Shown in pieces: positions 1-9,430 of a stretch of DNA of 64,000 nt. The notes beneath the pieces are model-generated. The model had not been told where the DNA came from. It saw only the letters and a program-made list of their open reading frames with translations, and ran no database searches. The first letter of the stretch is position 1. Every line of letters begins with the position of its first letter. Made by a program: the position numbers and the translations under genes. The stretch comes from Acidobacteriota bacterium. GTDB taxonomy: Bacteria; Acidobacteriota; Terriglobia; Bryobacterales; Bryobacteraceae. The DNA lies in NCBI GenBank assembly GCA_025352795.1, contig JANXSF010000103.1, forward strand, positions 45,838 through 109,837, read 5' to 3'.

Positions 1-1269
1 GGTCATACCAGCAGTCACCACGCCTACCCAGTACATCCAGGGTGCTCGAGCATGGGCGGCCATCAGAATGGCATCTTTCGAGTAGTGGCCTGATAGCGGC
101 GGCACACCGGCAATGGCCATAGCTGCAATGAACAGAACAGCGAAGGTGATGGGGATTTTTTTCATCAACCCGCCCATCTTTTGCATGTCCTGCTCGCCAG
201 CACAAGCGTGGATTACGGAACCAGCACCAAGGAACAGCAGAGCCTTGAAAAAGGCGTGAGTAACAACGTGCCAAATGCCAGCGGAGAACGCGCCGACGCC
301 ACAACCAAGGAACATATAACCGAGTTGGGAAACCGTCGAATACGCGTACACTTTTTTGATATCGTTTTGCACCAGGCCGATGGTGGCAGCCATCACCGCC
401 GTTGCCAAGCCAATGTAGGCCACAACATCCATGGCGATGGGGGCACGCTCAAACAGCGTGGCGGAGCGGGCGATCATATAGACACCAGCCGTTACCATGG
501 TGGCCGCGTGGATGAGTGCCGATACCGGGGTGGGGCCTTCCATTGCATCTGGTAGCCAGACATACAAGGGAATTTGCGCCGACTTCCCAATGGCCCCTAC
601 TAGAAGTAACAAGCAGATAGTGGTTATGGAACCGTATTGCACTTCGGGGGAGATGGTGCTGGCCTTGGCGAACACCTTTTGAAAATCGAGCGTGCCAAAA
701 GAAATCACAATCAGGAACATGGCCAAGCTGAAACCGAAATCGCCAATGCGATTGACGATGAAGGCTTTCTTACCAGCATCCGATGCGCTCTTCTTTAGGA
801 AGTAGAAACCGATTAGCAGGTAGCTGCATAATCCCACGCCTTCCCATCCCACGAAGAGCAGCACGTAGTTAGCGGCCAGCACCAAAGTGAGCATGAAAAA
901 CATGAATAAATTCAGGTAAGCGAAGAAGCGGTAGTAGCCACCTTCATGAGCCATGTAACCAGTGGCGTACACGTGAATCAGCGAACCAATGCCAGTTACA
1001 ACCAACAGCATGACCATGGTGAGACGGTCAATCGCAAAATCAAAACCAATGTCCAGTGTGCCCGAAGAAATCCAAGTGAAATAATGTTCCACGTAGGTTT
1101 CGTTCAAGGGGGCCAGGGCGCTGAGGGCTTTGAGCACCCAAAGAAACGACAGCACGACGCTGCCCACGGCAACGGTGTTAATGACGGTTTTTGAAAACCG
1201 TCGGCCTAGCATTCCATTTATGAGGAAGCCGACCAGAGGAAAAATAGGAATTAACCAGAGTGAGTGCAT
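1..1269 (-). CDS. nuoL: NADH-quinone oxidoreductase subunit L (NuoL), N-terminal part, cut by window edge
   Basis: This is the antiporter-like membrane subunit of complex I, which carries one of the proton channels of the distal membrane arm. It begins with ATG at 1269 (MHSLWLIPIFPLVG), three bases after the nuoK stop, and stays open for 423 codons to the left edge, so the C-terminal part (usually 200 or more residues, including the lateral helix) lies outside the window. The reading frame is rich in hydrophobic segments as expected. It is the last visible gene of the nuo operon; nuoM and nuoN would be expected further left, which I cannot see. Confidence 0.95.
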   Translation of the reverse strand, partial: MHSLWLIPIFPLVGFLINGMLGRRFSKTVINTVAVGSVVLSFLWVLKALSALAPLNETYVEHYFTWISSGTLDIGFDFAIDRLTMVMLLVVTGIGSLIHVYATGYMAHEGGYYRFFAYLNLFMFFMLTLVLAANYVLLFVGWEGVGLCSYLLIGFYFLKKSASDAGKKAFIVNRIGDFGFSLAMFLIVISFGTLDFQKVFAKASTISPEVQYGSITTICLLLLVGAIGKSAQIPLYVWLPDAMEGPTPVSALIHAATMVTAGVYMIARSATLFERAPIAMDVVAYIGLATAVMAATIGLVQNDIKKVYAYSTVSQLGYMFLGCGVGAFSAGIWHVVTHAFFKALLFLGAGSVIHACAGEQDMQKMGGLMKKIPITFAVLFIAAMAIAGVPPLSGHYSKDAILMAAHARAPWMYWVGVVTAGMT

Positions 1270-1272
1270 CGT

Positions 1273-1587
1273 TTAGTTCTTCATGCTGCTGACATCGTCG
1301 ATGGTCAGAGTGGAGCGGTTCTTAAAGACGGTGAGAATAATTGCCAGTCCGACGGCTGCTTCAGCAGCAGCCACCACCATAACGAAAAAGCTATAAATGT
1401 GGCCGTCCACCTGACGGAACTGATAGGAGAAGGTGACGAAGGTGAGGTTCACTGCGTTCAACATCAGTTCAATAGACATGAACACGGTGATGATGTTGCG
1501 ACGGATGATAAAGCCCGCTGCGCCGATCATAAACAAGATAGCGCTTAATGTAAGGTAGTAATTCAACGGGACGGGCACATTGGGCAC
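1273..1587 (-). CDS. nuoK: NADH-quinone oxidoreductase subunit K
   Basis: Small membrane subunit of complex I (104 aa, the usual length), homologous to MrpC/ND4L. Three membrane segments are visible, and the conserved glutamates of the family appear in the second and third helices ([11 protein letters not shown] and [12 protein letters not shown]). The start directly abuts the nuoJ stop (nuoJ ends at 1588), so translation is probably coupled. In the family these glutamates are part of the proton path in the membrane arm. Confidence 0.97.
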   Translation of the reverse strand: MPNVPVPLNYYLTLSAILFMIGAAGFIIRRNIITVFMSIELMLNAVNLTFVTFSYQFRQVDGHIYSFFVMVVAAAEAAVGLAIILTVFKNRSTLTIDDVSSMKN

Positions 1588-2088
1588 TTAGTCAATCTCC
1601 TTGCGGGCCAAAACCATTGCCCCAACGATAGCGATTAAAATCAGGACACTGGTTACTTCAAATGGCAGCAGGTACTTGGTGAAAATCGCCATGCCGATTT
1701 CCCTTGGACCACCGCCAGTGAAATCTCCGAAAGATACGGAGCGCATTGGAGGAAGAGTAAAGTTGATCAGGTAGACAAACGCGCCGATCAGGAAAATCAC
1801 CACCGGACCACCGATGTATGCAACCACAGGAGCCTTCCATGGGTTGCGTTCCTCACCAGCGTTTAACAACATGATGACGAACAGGAACAGCACCATGATG
1901 GCACCAGCATAGACCACTAACTGCGCGGCGGCGATGAACTCGGCACCCAATAACAGATAGAGGACAGCCAGTGACCCCATGACGCCAATCAGCGAAAGCG
2001 CACTATTGATGGGGTGCGTTTGCAGGATCAGGCCAAGAGCGCTGGCCACCGCGAACATTGCGAAGACGATGAATAATATCAGGTCCAT
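1588..2088 (-). CDS. nuoJ: NADH-quinone oxidoreductase subunit J
   Basis: Membrane subunit of complex I (166 aa, normal length; five predicted helices), homologous to ND6. The third helix contains the glycine- and valine-rich stretch with a tyrosine (LVVYAGAIMVLFLFVIML) that is typical of NuoJ and contains the pi-bulge linked to proton coupling. The gene starts four bases after the stop of nuoH. In the textbook order nuoI sits between nuoH and nuoJ; there is no room for it here. Confidence 0.97.
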   Translation of the reverse strand: MDLILFIVFAMFAVASALGLILQTHPINSALSLIGVMGSLAVLYLLLGAEFIAAAQLVVYAGAIMVLFLFVIMLLNAGEERNPWKAPVVAYIGGPVVIFLIGAFVYLINFTLPPMRSVSFGDFTGGGPREIGMAIFTKYLLPFEVTSVLILIAIVGAMVLARKEID

Positions 2089-2091
2089 TAG

Positions 2092-3288
2092 TTATCCCTT
2101 CAACGCCACAAAGAAGGCGGTAATTAGCATGTTCAGTAGCGCGGCGGGGAACATAAACAGCCAGGCAAATCGCATGAGTTGGTCATAACGGAAGCGCGGC
2201 AGTGTTGCACGAATCCAGATAAATACGAAGAGCAGAATGAACGTTTTGGCACCATACCAAAATAACCCATTGATTGCGGCACCTAGGGCTGGCCATACGA
2301 AAGCACCTGCCAGGAAGATGGCACCAATGCCGCTGATCACTACACCAAAGACCGGGAACGTTATTTTATCGAAAGGCCTAGCGGCGTGCATGGCGTGGAA
2401 GAATAACATACCGGCCGCCGCAAAGTGGACCAGCGCAGCGAATACACCAGAGCCTGCTTGACTGGGAATCGGCGAATGCCAACCACCTAAAAACAAGACC
2501 GTAGCGACAGAGCAGACCGTGATCATGTTGGCATATTCGGCCATGAAAAAGCCCGCGAATTTCATGGAAGAATATTCGACATGGAACCCAGCCACCAGTT
2601 CGTTTTCCGCTTCAGGCAAATCAAACGGGATGCGATTCGTTTCAGCAAAGGCGGCAATCATGAACAGGAAGAAGCCGAAAATCTGGCCACCAGTGAAAAT
2701 ATTCCAGTTGGGGATGCCATACCAGTTGCCTGCTTGGGTATCCACAATTTCACGAAGATTCAGGCTGTTGGATAAAATCAGCGGAGCAGCAATGGCCAGG
2801 GCCATGGGCAATTCGTAGCTCACCATTTGAGCAGCGCTGCGCAATCCGCCCATTAAAGAATATTTGTTGTTAGACGCCCAGCCAGCCAAAGCTATTCCAT
2901 AGACACCCAAAGAACTGACTGCCAGGATGAGCAGAATACCTATGTTGATATCGGCCAGACCCAGATTGGTTTTGATGCCGAATATTTCAACAGCGGGGCC
3001 AAATGGAATTACGGAAATGCTGAGCAATGCTAGAAAAACAGCTAGAAACGGTGCCAGAACATAAAAAACCTTGTTGACGTGATCAGGAATCAAATCTTCT
3101 TTGGTCATCAACTTCACAACATCAGCAAGCGGCTGAAGGAGTCCGTGCGGGCCCACTCGATAAGGACCGACGCGCGCTTGCACGTGAGCGATAACTTTGC
3201 GTTCTACCCATTGCAGGTAGGCCAAGGTGGTGAGAAGGATAAAGGCCACCAGGCCTGTTTTCACCAAAGTGATTATTATAAATTCCAT
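2092..3288 (-). CDS. nuoH: NADH-quinone oxidoreductase subunit H
   Basis: Membrane subunit of complex I at the junction with the peripheral arm; it forms much of the quinone chamber (398 aa, slightly longer than the common 320-350 aa). Seen in the sequence are the family signatures ERKVIAHVQARVGPYRVGP near residue 29 and NRIPFDLPEAENELVAGFHVEYS near residues 213-235, the latter carrying the conserved acidic residues of the quinone-to-membrane link. About eight or nine membrane helices can be recognised. Followed after three bases by nuoJ. Confidence 0.98.
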   Translation of the reverse strand: MEFIIITLVKTGLVAFILLTTLAYLQWVERKVIAHVQARVGPYRVGPHGLLQPLADVVKLMTKEDLIPDHVNKVFYVLAPFLAVFLALLSISVIPFGPAVEIFGIKTNLGLADINIGILLILAVSSLGVYGIALAGWASNNKYSLMGGLRSAAQMVSYELPMALAIAAPLILSNSLNLREIVDTQAGNWYGIPNWNIFTGGQIFGFFLFMIAAFAETNRIPFDLPEAENELVAGFHVEYSSMKFAGFFMAEYANMITVCSVATVLFLGGWHSPIPSQAGSGVFAALVHFAAAGMLFFHAMHAARPFDKITFPVFGVVISGIGAIFLAGAFVWPALGAAINGLFWYGAKTFILLFVFIWIRATLPRFRYDQLMRFAWLFMFPAALLNMLITAFFVALKG

Positions 3289-3303
3289 GACGTTCGTTAG
3301 AGC

Positions 3304-5412
3304 TTAGCCTTTTGAAACGGGTTGCCCATAAAGCTTGCCTGGGGCCTCCATCACTGCATTCAACGTTTTTGAGTATCGGCCTAATGTACCTGAAGTAAAC
3401 AAGGTGTCACCAGTAGTACGAATCGAATCTATTTCCACAAACACCGGAACCCGGCCATTCACAGGCATGGTTTGCGCCGCCCCACCCGTCATCAAAACTG
3501 GCAATGCAACATTATATCCACGGATGGTAGAACGAATCTCTTCAAATACTGCATCCACATTACTGGCGCCCATCTTTGAAGTCGCATCTGCGCCCATGGC
3601 CCTTGCCAGCAAACCCAGAATCGCCAAATCTGTTTTGGTGCCCATCATTTCAACAGCCTTTTTCAGGCGCTGCACTTGACCAGTGGTGTTGGTAATGGTG
3701 CCGTTCTTTTCATAACCTGAAGCCGAAGGCAGAACCACGTCGGCACGCTGAGCCGTTTCCGTAAGGAACATATCTTGAACCACAACGAATGCATTTGTTG
3801 ACGCTAGCTTTGTGTGTACCAGCGGATTTTCACCAATGACCCACAACATGCCAAGCGCGGGATCGGCCAGCATGTTCGCCATACTCTTGCCAGGCTTTTC
3901 GACAGGCTTGTAACCAGGGTACAAATCAGGCGTGACGCCCATGTCCACGGCACCGCGAGAATTGGATGCATCCATCAGACAGATATATTTTACAGGGATG
4001 CCAAGAGTGTCACCGAAGGCTACCAGTTTGCGAACAGCCTCGCCTTTGACTGATGCGCCGATGAGAATGATGAGGTCGCCAGCAGCCGCCAGCTTATCTT
4101 TCAATCCTTCCACTGCGGTTACTTCCTGACCTTCACTGGCACGCACTGCGACAGCGGCGATATCGTCTTCACGAACCGGACCACGAGTGACAGTAAATAC
4201 TTTGGCTTTGTGATGACGAACATTGGCGCGAATCTGATTGGCAAGCAGCGGATGCTGTTGCGACAAATCACTGCCGACAATCAACACACCCTTGGCCTTG
4301 TACAGGTCGTCCACAGAGGCTAGAGCATCGGTCTTGCCACTTAACGCGTCCAGCAATGTGACAATGTCACCACTGCGCGGATGATCAATATTATTGGTGC
4401 CCAGCACTTGCCGAGCGAACTTCTGTAACAAGAAGTTTTCTTCGTTGGAATTGCGAGTGGACCCGATAACGCCAATGGATCCGCCAGCCGCTTTCACTGA
4501 AGTAAACTGCGCTGCCACAGCCTTTAGCGCGTCGGTCCAGGACACAGGCTGCAACTCACCGTTCATGCGAATCATGGGCGATTGCAAACGCTCTGCATGA
4601 TGATTGAAATCGAACGCATAGCGGCCTTTGACGCACAGGAACTCTTCGTTAATGCCGCTGCGATCACGATTATTAGCGCGTACAATTTCATCGCCACGTG
4701 TGCCTAGGGTGGTCTTGCAACCATCGCCGCAATGGGTGCAGATGGTTCCGGTGTGCTCCATTTCCCACGGGCGGGTTTTATAACGGTAGGCACCGCTGGT
4801 GAGCGCTCCCACCGGGCAGATGTCAATACACGCACCGCATTCATCACATTCCAAATGGTCGACATGGCTGGGTGTAATTTCCGAATAGATTCCGCGATTG
4901 GTTAAGCCCAGCGCGCCCACTCCCATACCTTCATCGCAAACACGAATGCATCGATAGCAAAGAATGCAACGGGGGCTATCGTAAAACACAACTGGGGACC
5001 ATTGTTTTTCTGGCACATGCTGCTTCACTTCGGTATAACGACTTTCGCCCACACCGTAGCGGAACACCATGTCTTGCAGTTCGCATTCGCCACCCTTGTC
5101 GCACACTGGGCAATCCAGTGGATGATTGGACAGCAAGAATTCAAGAGTAGTTTTGCGAGCCTTCACCACGGCGTCGGACTCGGTCTGTACAACCATGCCT
5201 TCAGCCACGGGAAGCGTGCAAGCCGTTTGTAGTTTAGGAAACTTTTCTACTTCAACCAGGCACATGCGGCAGGCAGCCTGCAAAGACATTCCTTCGTAGT
5301 AGCAGAAGGCTGGAATTTCCGATGCCAACCGTTTGCACGTTTCAATGAGCAGTTCCCCAGTGGGAGCTTGCACCTGTTTTCCGTTGATTGTTAGCGTTAC
5401 CTGATCAGCCAT
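3304..5412 (-). CDS. nuoG: NADH-quinone oxidoreductase subunit G
   Basis: Large Fe-S subunit of the peripheral arm of complex I (702 aa). The N-terminal 2Fe-2S ferredoxin-like domain (residues about 1-80) has its cysteines around AFCYYEG and ACRMCLVEVE; next come the His/Cys cluster region (HPLDCPVCDKGGECELQD) and two 4Fe-4S motifs (CILCYRCIRVC and CDECGACIDICPVGAL). A further motif CTHCGDGCKT near residue 230 starts the molybdopterin-oxidoreductase-like domain, which is probably structural. It lies between nuoF (6 bp gap) and nuoH. It passes electrons from the NuoF FMN towards NuoI and NuoB, neither of which is in this operon. Confidence 0.97.
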   Translation of the reverse strand: MADQVTLTINGKQVQAPTGELLIETCKRLASEIPAFCYYEGMSLQAACRMCLVEVEKFPKLQTACTLPVAEGMVVQTESDAVVKARKTTLEFLLSNHPLDCPVCDKGGECELQDMVFRYGVGESRYTEVKQHVPEKQWSPVVFYDSPRCILCYRCIRVCDEGMGVGALGLTNRGIYSEITPSHVDHLECDECGACIDICPVGALTSGAYRYKTRPWEMEHTGTICTHCGDGCKTTLGTRGDEIVRANNRDRSGINEEFLCVKGRYAFDFNHHAERLQSPMIRMNGELQPVSWTDALKAVAAQFTSVKAAGGSIGVIGSTRNSNEENFLLQKFARQVLGTNNIDHPRSGDIVTLLDALSGKTDALASVDDLYKAKGVLIVGSDLSQQHPLLANQIRANVRHHKAKVFTVTRGPVREDDIAAVAVRASEGQEVTAVEGLKDKLAAAGDLIILIGASVKGEAVRKLVAFGDTLGIPVKYICLMDASNSRGAVDMGVTPDLYPGYKPVEKPGKSMANMLADPALGMLWVIGENPLVHTKLASTNAFVVVQDMFLTETAQRADVVLPSASGYEKNGTITNTTGQVQRLKKAVEMMGTKTDLAILGLLARAMGADATSKMGASNVDAVFEEIRSTIRGYNVALPVLMTGGAAQTMPVNGRVPVFVEIDSIRTTGDTLFTSGTLGRYSKTLNAVMEAPGKLYGQPVSKG

Positions 5413-5418
5413 TTATTA

Positions 5419-6729
5419 TTAACCTACCGATACCAATTCGTTCTTCGCCAAGGGGTTCTTCGCAACGTAGGCTTCAAACTCGCCCCTGAATTTTTCCACA
5501 AGAGAGATAGTCGGCAATGCCGCTGCGTCTCCGAGTGGACAGAAGGTGCGGCCCAACATATTTTTTGCCAAATCACCTATTAAATCAATGTCGCGGGTCA
5601 TGCCTTGGCCATCGGTCACGCGTTGCAGCATTTTGCGCAACCAGGTTGTACCTTCACGGCAAGGAATGCACCAACCACAACTTTCATGTTGATAGAAGCG
5701 CATGATGCGCAGCGCCACTTTCACCATATCTGTGGTCTCATCCATCACCACCATGCCGCCTGATCCTAGCATGGACTTCGCCTTGGCCAGCGAATCGTAA
5801 TCCATGTTTAAGTCGCACTCATCGGCACGTAGAATCGGGCACGACGAACCACCAGGAATCACTGCTTTCAACTTACGACCATTGGGAATGCCACCAGCTA
5901 CTTCGTTGATGAACTTCATCATCGGAAAGCCCAGGGGCACTTCGTAAACACCAGGCTTATTCACATGACCGGCAATGCAGACCATGCGGGTGCCGCCGGC
6001 TTTGGGAATTCCCAGGTCGGCAAAAGCTTTGCCTCCATCTCGGATAATTGCAGGAACAGCGCAGAAGGTTTCTACGTTATTAAGAACAGTGGGACATTGA
6101 AAAGCACCGGAAACAGCGGGGAACGGAGGACGGATACGCGGAATGCCGCGATTGCCTTCCAGCGATTCCAGCAACGCTGATTCTTCGCCACATTCGTAGG
6201 CACCAGCGCCAGTCTGCGTATAAAGATCGAACTTAAATTGCGAGCCAGCAATGCTCTTACCCAGAAACCCGTGCGCATAGGCTTCGGCCAGAGCCTTGTC
6301 CATAATGTCGATCAGGTAGCGGTATTCGCCGCGAATGTAGATCCAACCTTTTTCGGCACCCACGGCAAGAGCGGCAATCAGAATTCCTTCAATCAACTGA
6401 TGAGGATCGAACTCAATCAACAACCTGTCTTTGCAGGTGCCTGGTTCCGATTCATCGGCATTCACAACAATGTATTTCGGCTTGTCTAATTGACGGGGCA
6501 CAAAACCCCATTTCATACCGGTTGGAAATCCTGCTCCACCACGACCGCGCAAGGAAGAAGCTTTCACTTCGTCAATGATCTGTTCCTGCGACATGCCGAT
6601 CGCTTTTTTCAAAGCCTCATAGCCTTGGTGCGCAAGATACGTGTCGATTGATTCGGAATTCGGAAGTCCAAAATTCCGAGTGACTATCTTTACTTCAAGC
6701 GGACTGGGTTCGTTATAAAGCCTGCCCAT
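5419..6729 (-). CDS. nuoF: NADH-quinone oxidoreductase subunit F (NADH- and FMN-binding)
   Basis: The NADH-oxidising subunit of complex I (436 aa, normal length). Visible signatures are the NAD/FMN glycine-rich loop GRGGAGFPTGMKWGF (about residue 62), ESEPGTCKDR (about residue 92), GAGAYECGEESAL (about residue 174), and the C-terminal 4Fe-4S ligands SCGWCIPCREGTTW with a fourth cysteine in TFCPLGDAA. It starts one base after the nuoE stop and is followed by nuoG. It works with NuoE and NuoG as the electron-input module on the cytoplasmic side. Confidence 0.98.
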   Translation of the reverse strand: MGRLYNEPSPLEVKIVTRNFGLPNSESIDTYLAHQGYEALKKAIGMSQEQIIDEVKASSLRGRGGAGFPTGMKWGFVPRQLDKPKYIVVNADESEPGTCKDRLLIEFDPHQLIEGILIAALAVGAEKGWIYIRGEYRYLIDIMDKALAEAYAHGFLGKSIAGSQFKFDLYTQTGAGAYECGEESALLESLEGNRGIPRIRPPFPAVSGAFQCPTVLNNVETFCAVPAIIRDGGKAFADLGIPKAGGTRMVCIAGHVNKPGVYEVPLGFPMMKFINEVAGGIPNGRKLKAVIPGGSSCPILRADECDLNMDYDSLAKAKSMLGSGGMVVMDETTDMVKVALRIMRFYQHESCGWCIPCREGTTWLRKMLQRVTDGQGMTRDIDLIGDLAKNMLGRTFCPLGDAAALPTISLVEKFRGEFEAYVAKNPLAKNELVSVG

Positions 6730-6730
6730 T

Positions 6731-7204
6731 TTATTTACACTCCCCTAGTATGGAGTCGAACTTTTCTGGTGTGACGTAGTGATGAAAAGTGTAGTTCACT
6801 TGGATGGCCGGCGCCCAGGAACAAGCACCAATGCATTCCACTTCTTCTAGCGAATAGTGGCCGTTATGCTGTGTTTCCAGGTGTTTCAGGCCTAGCTTCT
6901 TACAAGCATGATCATAAAGTTCCGTGCCGCCCACCAGCATACAAGCCACGTTGGTGCAAACTTGCACATGATATTTGCCCATCGGTTTGCGATGCAGCAT
7001 GGAATAGTAGCCCAGCACTTCTTCCACTTCAATCACTTTGATTTTCAGCCGCTTGGCTACTTCAGCCATGAGCTCCGGCGAGATGGAACCAACCTCGTCC
7101 TGCCCATACATCAGCATGGGAATCAGTGCCGCTTTTTGGCGACCCTCTGGGTAATGCGTCACCATATCGGCGAAGCGCTTTTCAAGTTCCGGGGAAAATG
7201 TCAT
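6731..7204 (-). CDS. nuoE: NADH-quinone oxidoreductase subunit E
   Basis: The 24-kDa subunit of complex I with a thioredoxin-like fold and one 2Fe-2S cluster (157 aa). The ligands are visible as VCTNVAC (C-x4-C) and ECIGACSWAP (C-x3-C), exactly as in the family. I prefer the ATG at 7204 (MTFSPELEKRF), which gives a 4-bp ATGA overlap with the nuoD stop; a TTG at 7213 would add three residues. It is directly followed by nuoF. Confidence 0.96.
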   Translation of the reverse strand: MTFSPELEKRFADMVTHYPEGRQKAALIPMLMYGQDEVGSISPELMAEVAKRLKIKVIEVEEVLGYYSMLHRKPMGKYHVQVCTNVACMLVGGTELYDHACKKLGLKHLETQHNGHYSLEEVECIGACSWAPAIQVNYTFHHYVTPEKFDSILGECK

Positions 7205-8424
7205 CGGTCGCAATCTCCCAGTACAAAGTCTAGACTGCCCATAATGGCGATGGAATCAGCAATCATGCGGCCTTCCATAAGTTCAGGCAGCGCTTGAATG
7301 TTGCCGAAGCTCGGCGTGCGCATGTGCACTCGTAACGGTTTGGCAGAGCCATCGCTAACTACAAAATAACCCAACTCACCGCGGGGCGATTCAATGCCCA
7401 CATACGCTTCCCCTTCAGGAACAGCAAAGCCTTCGGTGACAATCTTGAAGTGATAAATAAGCGCTTCCATCTGCGTCTTCATCTTTTCGCGATCTGGTAA
7501 AACTACTTTGGGGGCGTCGGCTTGCACCGGTCCGCCAGGCATGCCGTCCATTGCTTGCTGAATGATTTTGAGCGACTCCCGAAATTCGCCCATGCGCACT
7601 TGGTAACGACCCCACACATCGTTATCGGTGGAGGTGCAAACTTTGAAATCGAATTTGTCGTAGCCCGAATAGGGTTCCATCTTGCGCAGATCATGCGGCA
7701 AGCCGCAGGCGCGAATCAGAGGTCCAGTGATGCCCAGGTTGATCATCCGGCTGACTTCCAATGGCCCAATCCCCTTGGTACGACCAGTCCAAATAGGATT
7801 GTTGTTCAGTAGGTCTTCATACTGTTCCACTCTGGAAGGGAATGTTTCCAGGAACTTTTTGACAATCCTTTCCCAGCCACGCGGTGCGTCCAGGGCCAGG
7901 CCGCCAATGCGGATGTAAGAGGTCATCAAGCGTTGACCGCTGAAGTATTCAAAAATTTTCAGAAGATCTTCACGCTCGCGGAAGCAGTACATGAACATGG
8001 ACATTGCGCCAATGTCCAGAGCATGGGTGCCCAACCAAACCAAGTGGCTGCTAATGCGCGAAAGCTCGCAGAGCATCACTCGGAAATACTGCGCGCGTGC
8101 CGGGATTTCCATTTGCAGCAGCTTTTCAACCGATAAACAGTAGGCCAGATTGTTGTTGAGATTGGAGAGGTAATCTACACGATCTGTCAGCGTGACTACC
8201 TGCTGCCAGTTCAAAGCTTCGCACTGTTTTTCAATGCCGGTGTGGAGAAAACCAATATCGGGAATAGCGTTCTGGATTGTTTCGCCTTCCAGTTCCAACA
8301 GGACGCGCAACACGCCATGGGTGGATGGATGCTGCGGACCCATATTGAGCGTCATGCGACGCGTGCGTGTTTCCGTAGCTTCGCTAAAGATGTCGTTTTC
8401 GACTGGGAGTACAGTTTCGCTCAT
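7201..8424 (-). CDS. nuoD: NADH-quinone oxidoreductase subunit D
   Basis: The 49-kDa subunit of complex I (407 aa), evolved from the large subunit of NiFe hydrogenases; it lines the quinone pocket next to NuoB. Family signatures are MGPQHPSTHGVLRV near residue 28, HTGIEK near residue 61, and the C-terminal motif MGSLDFVLGDCDR with the terminal aspartate-arginine. The acidic residues at the N-terminus form a short lead peptide. It overlaps nuoE by four bases and follows nuoC by nine. Confidence 0.98.
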   Translation of the reverse strand: MSETVLPVENDIFSEATETRTRRMTLNMGPQHPSTHGVLRVLLELEGETIQNAIPDIGFLHTGIEKQCEALNWQQVVTLTDRVDYLSNLNNNLAYCLSVEKLLQMEIPARAQYFRVMLCELSRISSHLVWLGTHALDIGAMSMFMYCFREREDLLKIFEYFSGQRLMTSYIRIGGLALDAPRGWERIVKKFLETFPSRVEQYEDLLNNNPIWTGRTKGIGPLEVSRMINLGITGPLIRACGLPHDLRKMEPYSGYDKFDFKVCTSTDNDVWGRYQVRMGEFRESLKIIQQAMDGMPGGPVQADAPKVVLPDREKMKTQMEALIYHFKIVTEGFAVPEGEAYVGIESPRGELGYFVVSDGSAKPLRVHMRTPSFGNIQALPELMEGRMIADSIAIMGSLDFVLGDCDR

Positions 8425-8433
8425 CGAATATCC

Positions 8434-8910
8434 TTACTCGTTCTGGTAGCTGTACTTGTTGCCGTGCGTTGGGAAGTCCCTACGAAGAGGGTGACCATCG
8501 TACCCTTCGGGCATCAGCAACCGTATCAGGTTGGGGTGGTTCTGGAAAACAATACCGAACAAATCAAAAGTTTCGCGCTCATACCAATTGGCACCTTTCC
8601 AGATTCCGGTGACCGTATCAATTTTTGGATTGTCGCCATGCAAACGGGCCTTCACCCGCAGGCGTAAATTTCTGTCCATGGACTGAATTTGGTAGACCAC
8701 TTCAAACCGCGGTTCCGCTGGATAGCGATCAATGGCGGTGATGGTGCTAAGACGATTGAACTGTTCTTTATCATGCAGCAATCGCAGCGCAGGGACAATG
8801 TTGGCAGCGGATACTTCAACAGTCAGATCCCCGTGTTGCTTGTGTCCGCCGATTACAAACTGGTTTAGCGCTTGGACTAATGGTTCGGCTTTAATTTCTT
8901 CAGGCAGCAT
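8434..8910 (-). CDS. nuoC: NADH-quinone oxidoreductase subunit C
   Basis: The 30-kDa subunit of complex I (158 aa), which packs against NuoD in the connecting module. The signature ERETFDLFGIVFQNHPNLIR followed by LLMPEGYDGHPLRRDFP is plainly visible at the C-terminal half. It starts inside the end of nuoA (11-bp overlap), so there is no space for nuoB between nuoA and nuoC. C and D are separate genes here, not fused. Confidence 0.97.
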   Translation of the reverse strand: MLPEEIKAEPLVQALNQFVIGGHKQHGDLTVEVSAANIVPALRLLHDKEQFNRLSTITAIDRYPAEPRFEVVYQIQSMDRNLRLRVKARLHGDNPKIDTVTGIWKGANWYERETFDLFGIVFQNHPNLIRLLMPEGYDGHPLRRDFPTHGNKYSYQNE

Positions 8911-9358
8911 GAGTGACTTTCTCCGATGGCACAGGATCAGCAGGCATCAGGTCCACGTGAATTTTGTGCTGCACGGGCTTCAGCTCTTCAGCGGTCCAAT
9001 CGAGTGCGCCTTTCTTATAGATGTAGAAAAAGCCAGCAAGAATTAAAATCACGAAGACCAACATTTCGAAGAAGGCGAACATTTTCAGGTCGCGAAAAAC
9101 GACAGCCCAGGGGTAGAGGAAAATGGCTTCAATGTCGAAAAGGATGAAGAGCATGGCTACCAGGTAAAACTTCACACTGAAGCGTTCCTTGGCGGTACCA
9201 TATGGCGTCATGCCGCACTCATAGGCGGTATTTTTGACGGCGTTCCTAACGCGCTTGCCAAGAATAGCGGAAGCGCCAATTAAGAGGGTCCCAATAGCGA
9301 AAGCAAGAATGGCCTGCAAGACGACAGGGAAGTATCGTTCCAATAAAGTTGTCGGCAT
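8900..9358 (-). CDS. nuoA: NADH-quinone oxidoreductase subunit A
   Basis: Membrane subunit of complex I homologous to ND3 (152 aa). The conserved loop with the cysteine is visible as YECGMTPYGTAKERFSVKFYL near residue 45, and FILFDIEAIFLYPWAV near residue 72 carries the conserved D/E pair of the second helix. Three membrane helices are apparent; the C-terminal tail after residue 115 is longer than in E. coli. It is the first gene of the visible operon; the 72 bp to the divergent thiS gene must hold the promoters, but I see no clear boxes. Confidence 0.97.
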   Translation of the reverse strand: MPTTLLERYFPVVLQAILAFAIGTLLIGASAILGKRVRNAVKNTAYECGMTPYGTAKERFSVKFYLVAMLFILFDIEAIFLYPWAVVFRDLKMFAFFEMLVFVILILAGFFYIYKKGALDWTAEELKPVQHKIHVDLMPADPVPSEKVTHAA

Positions 9359-9430
9359 GAACTAAAGATTTGAAACTATAATAATAGCTGAAACGGGACC
9401 AGAAAGTGGAACGTCTCCGTACTTTTCCCT

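Noticed and set aside
8900..8910. A hidden nuoB between nuoA and nuoC
   Set aside because: The genes overlap; no frame with the NuoB cysteine motifs exists in the region.
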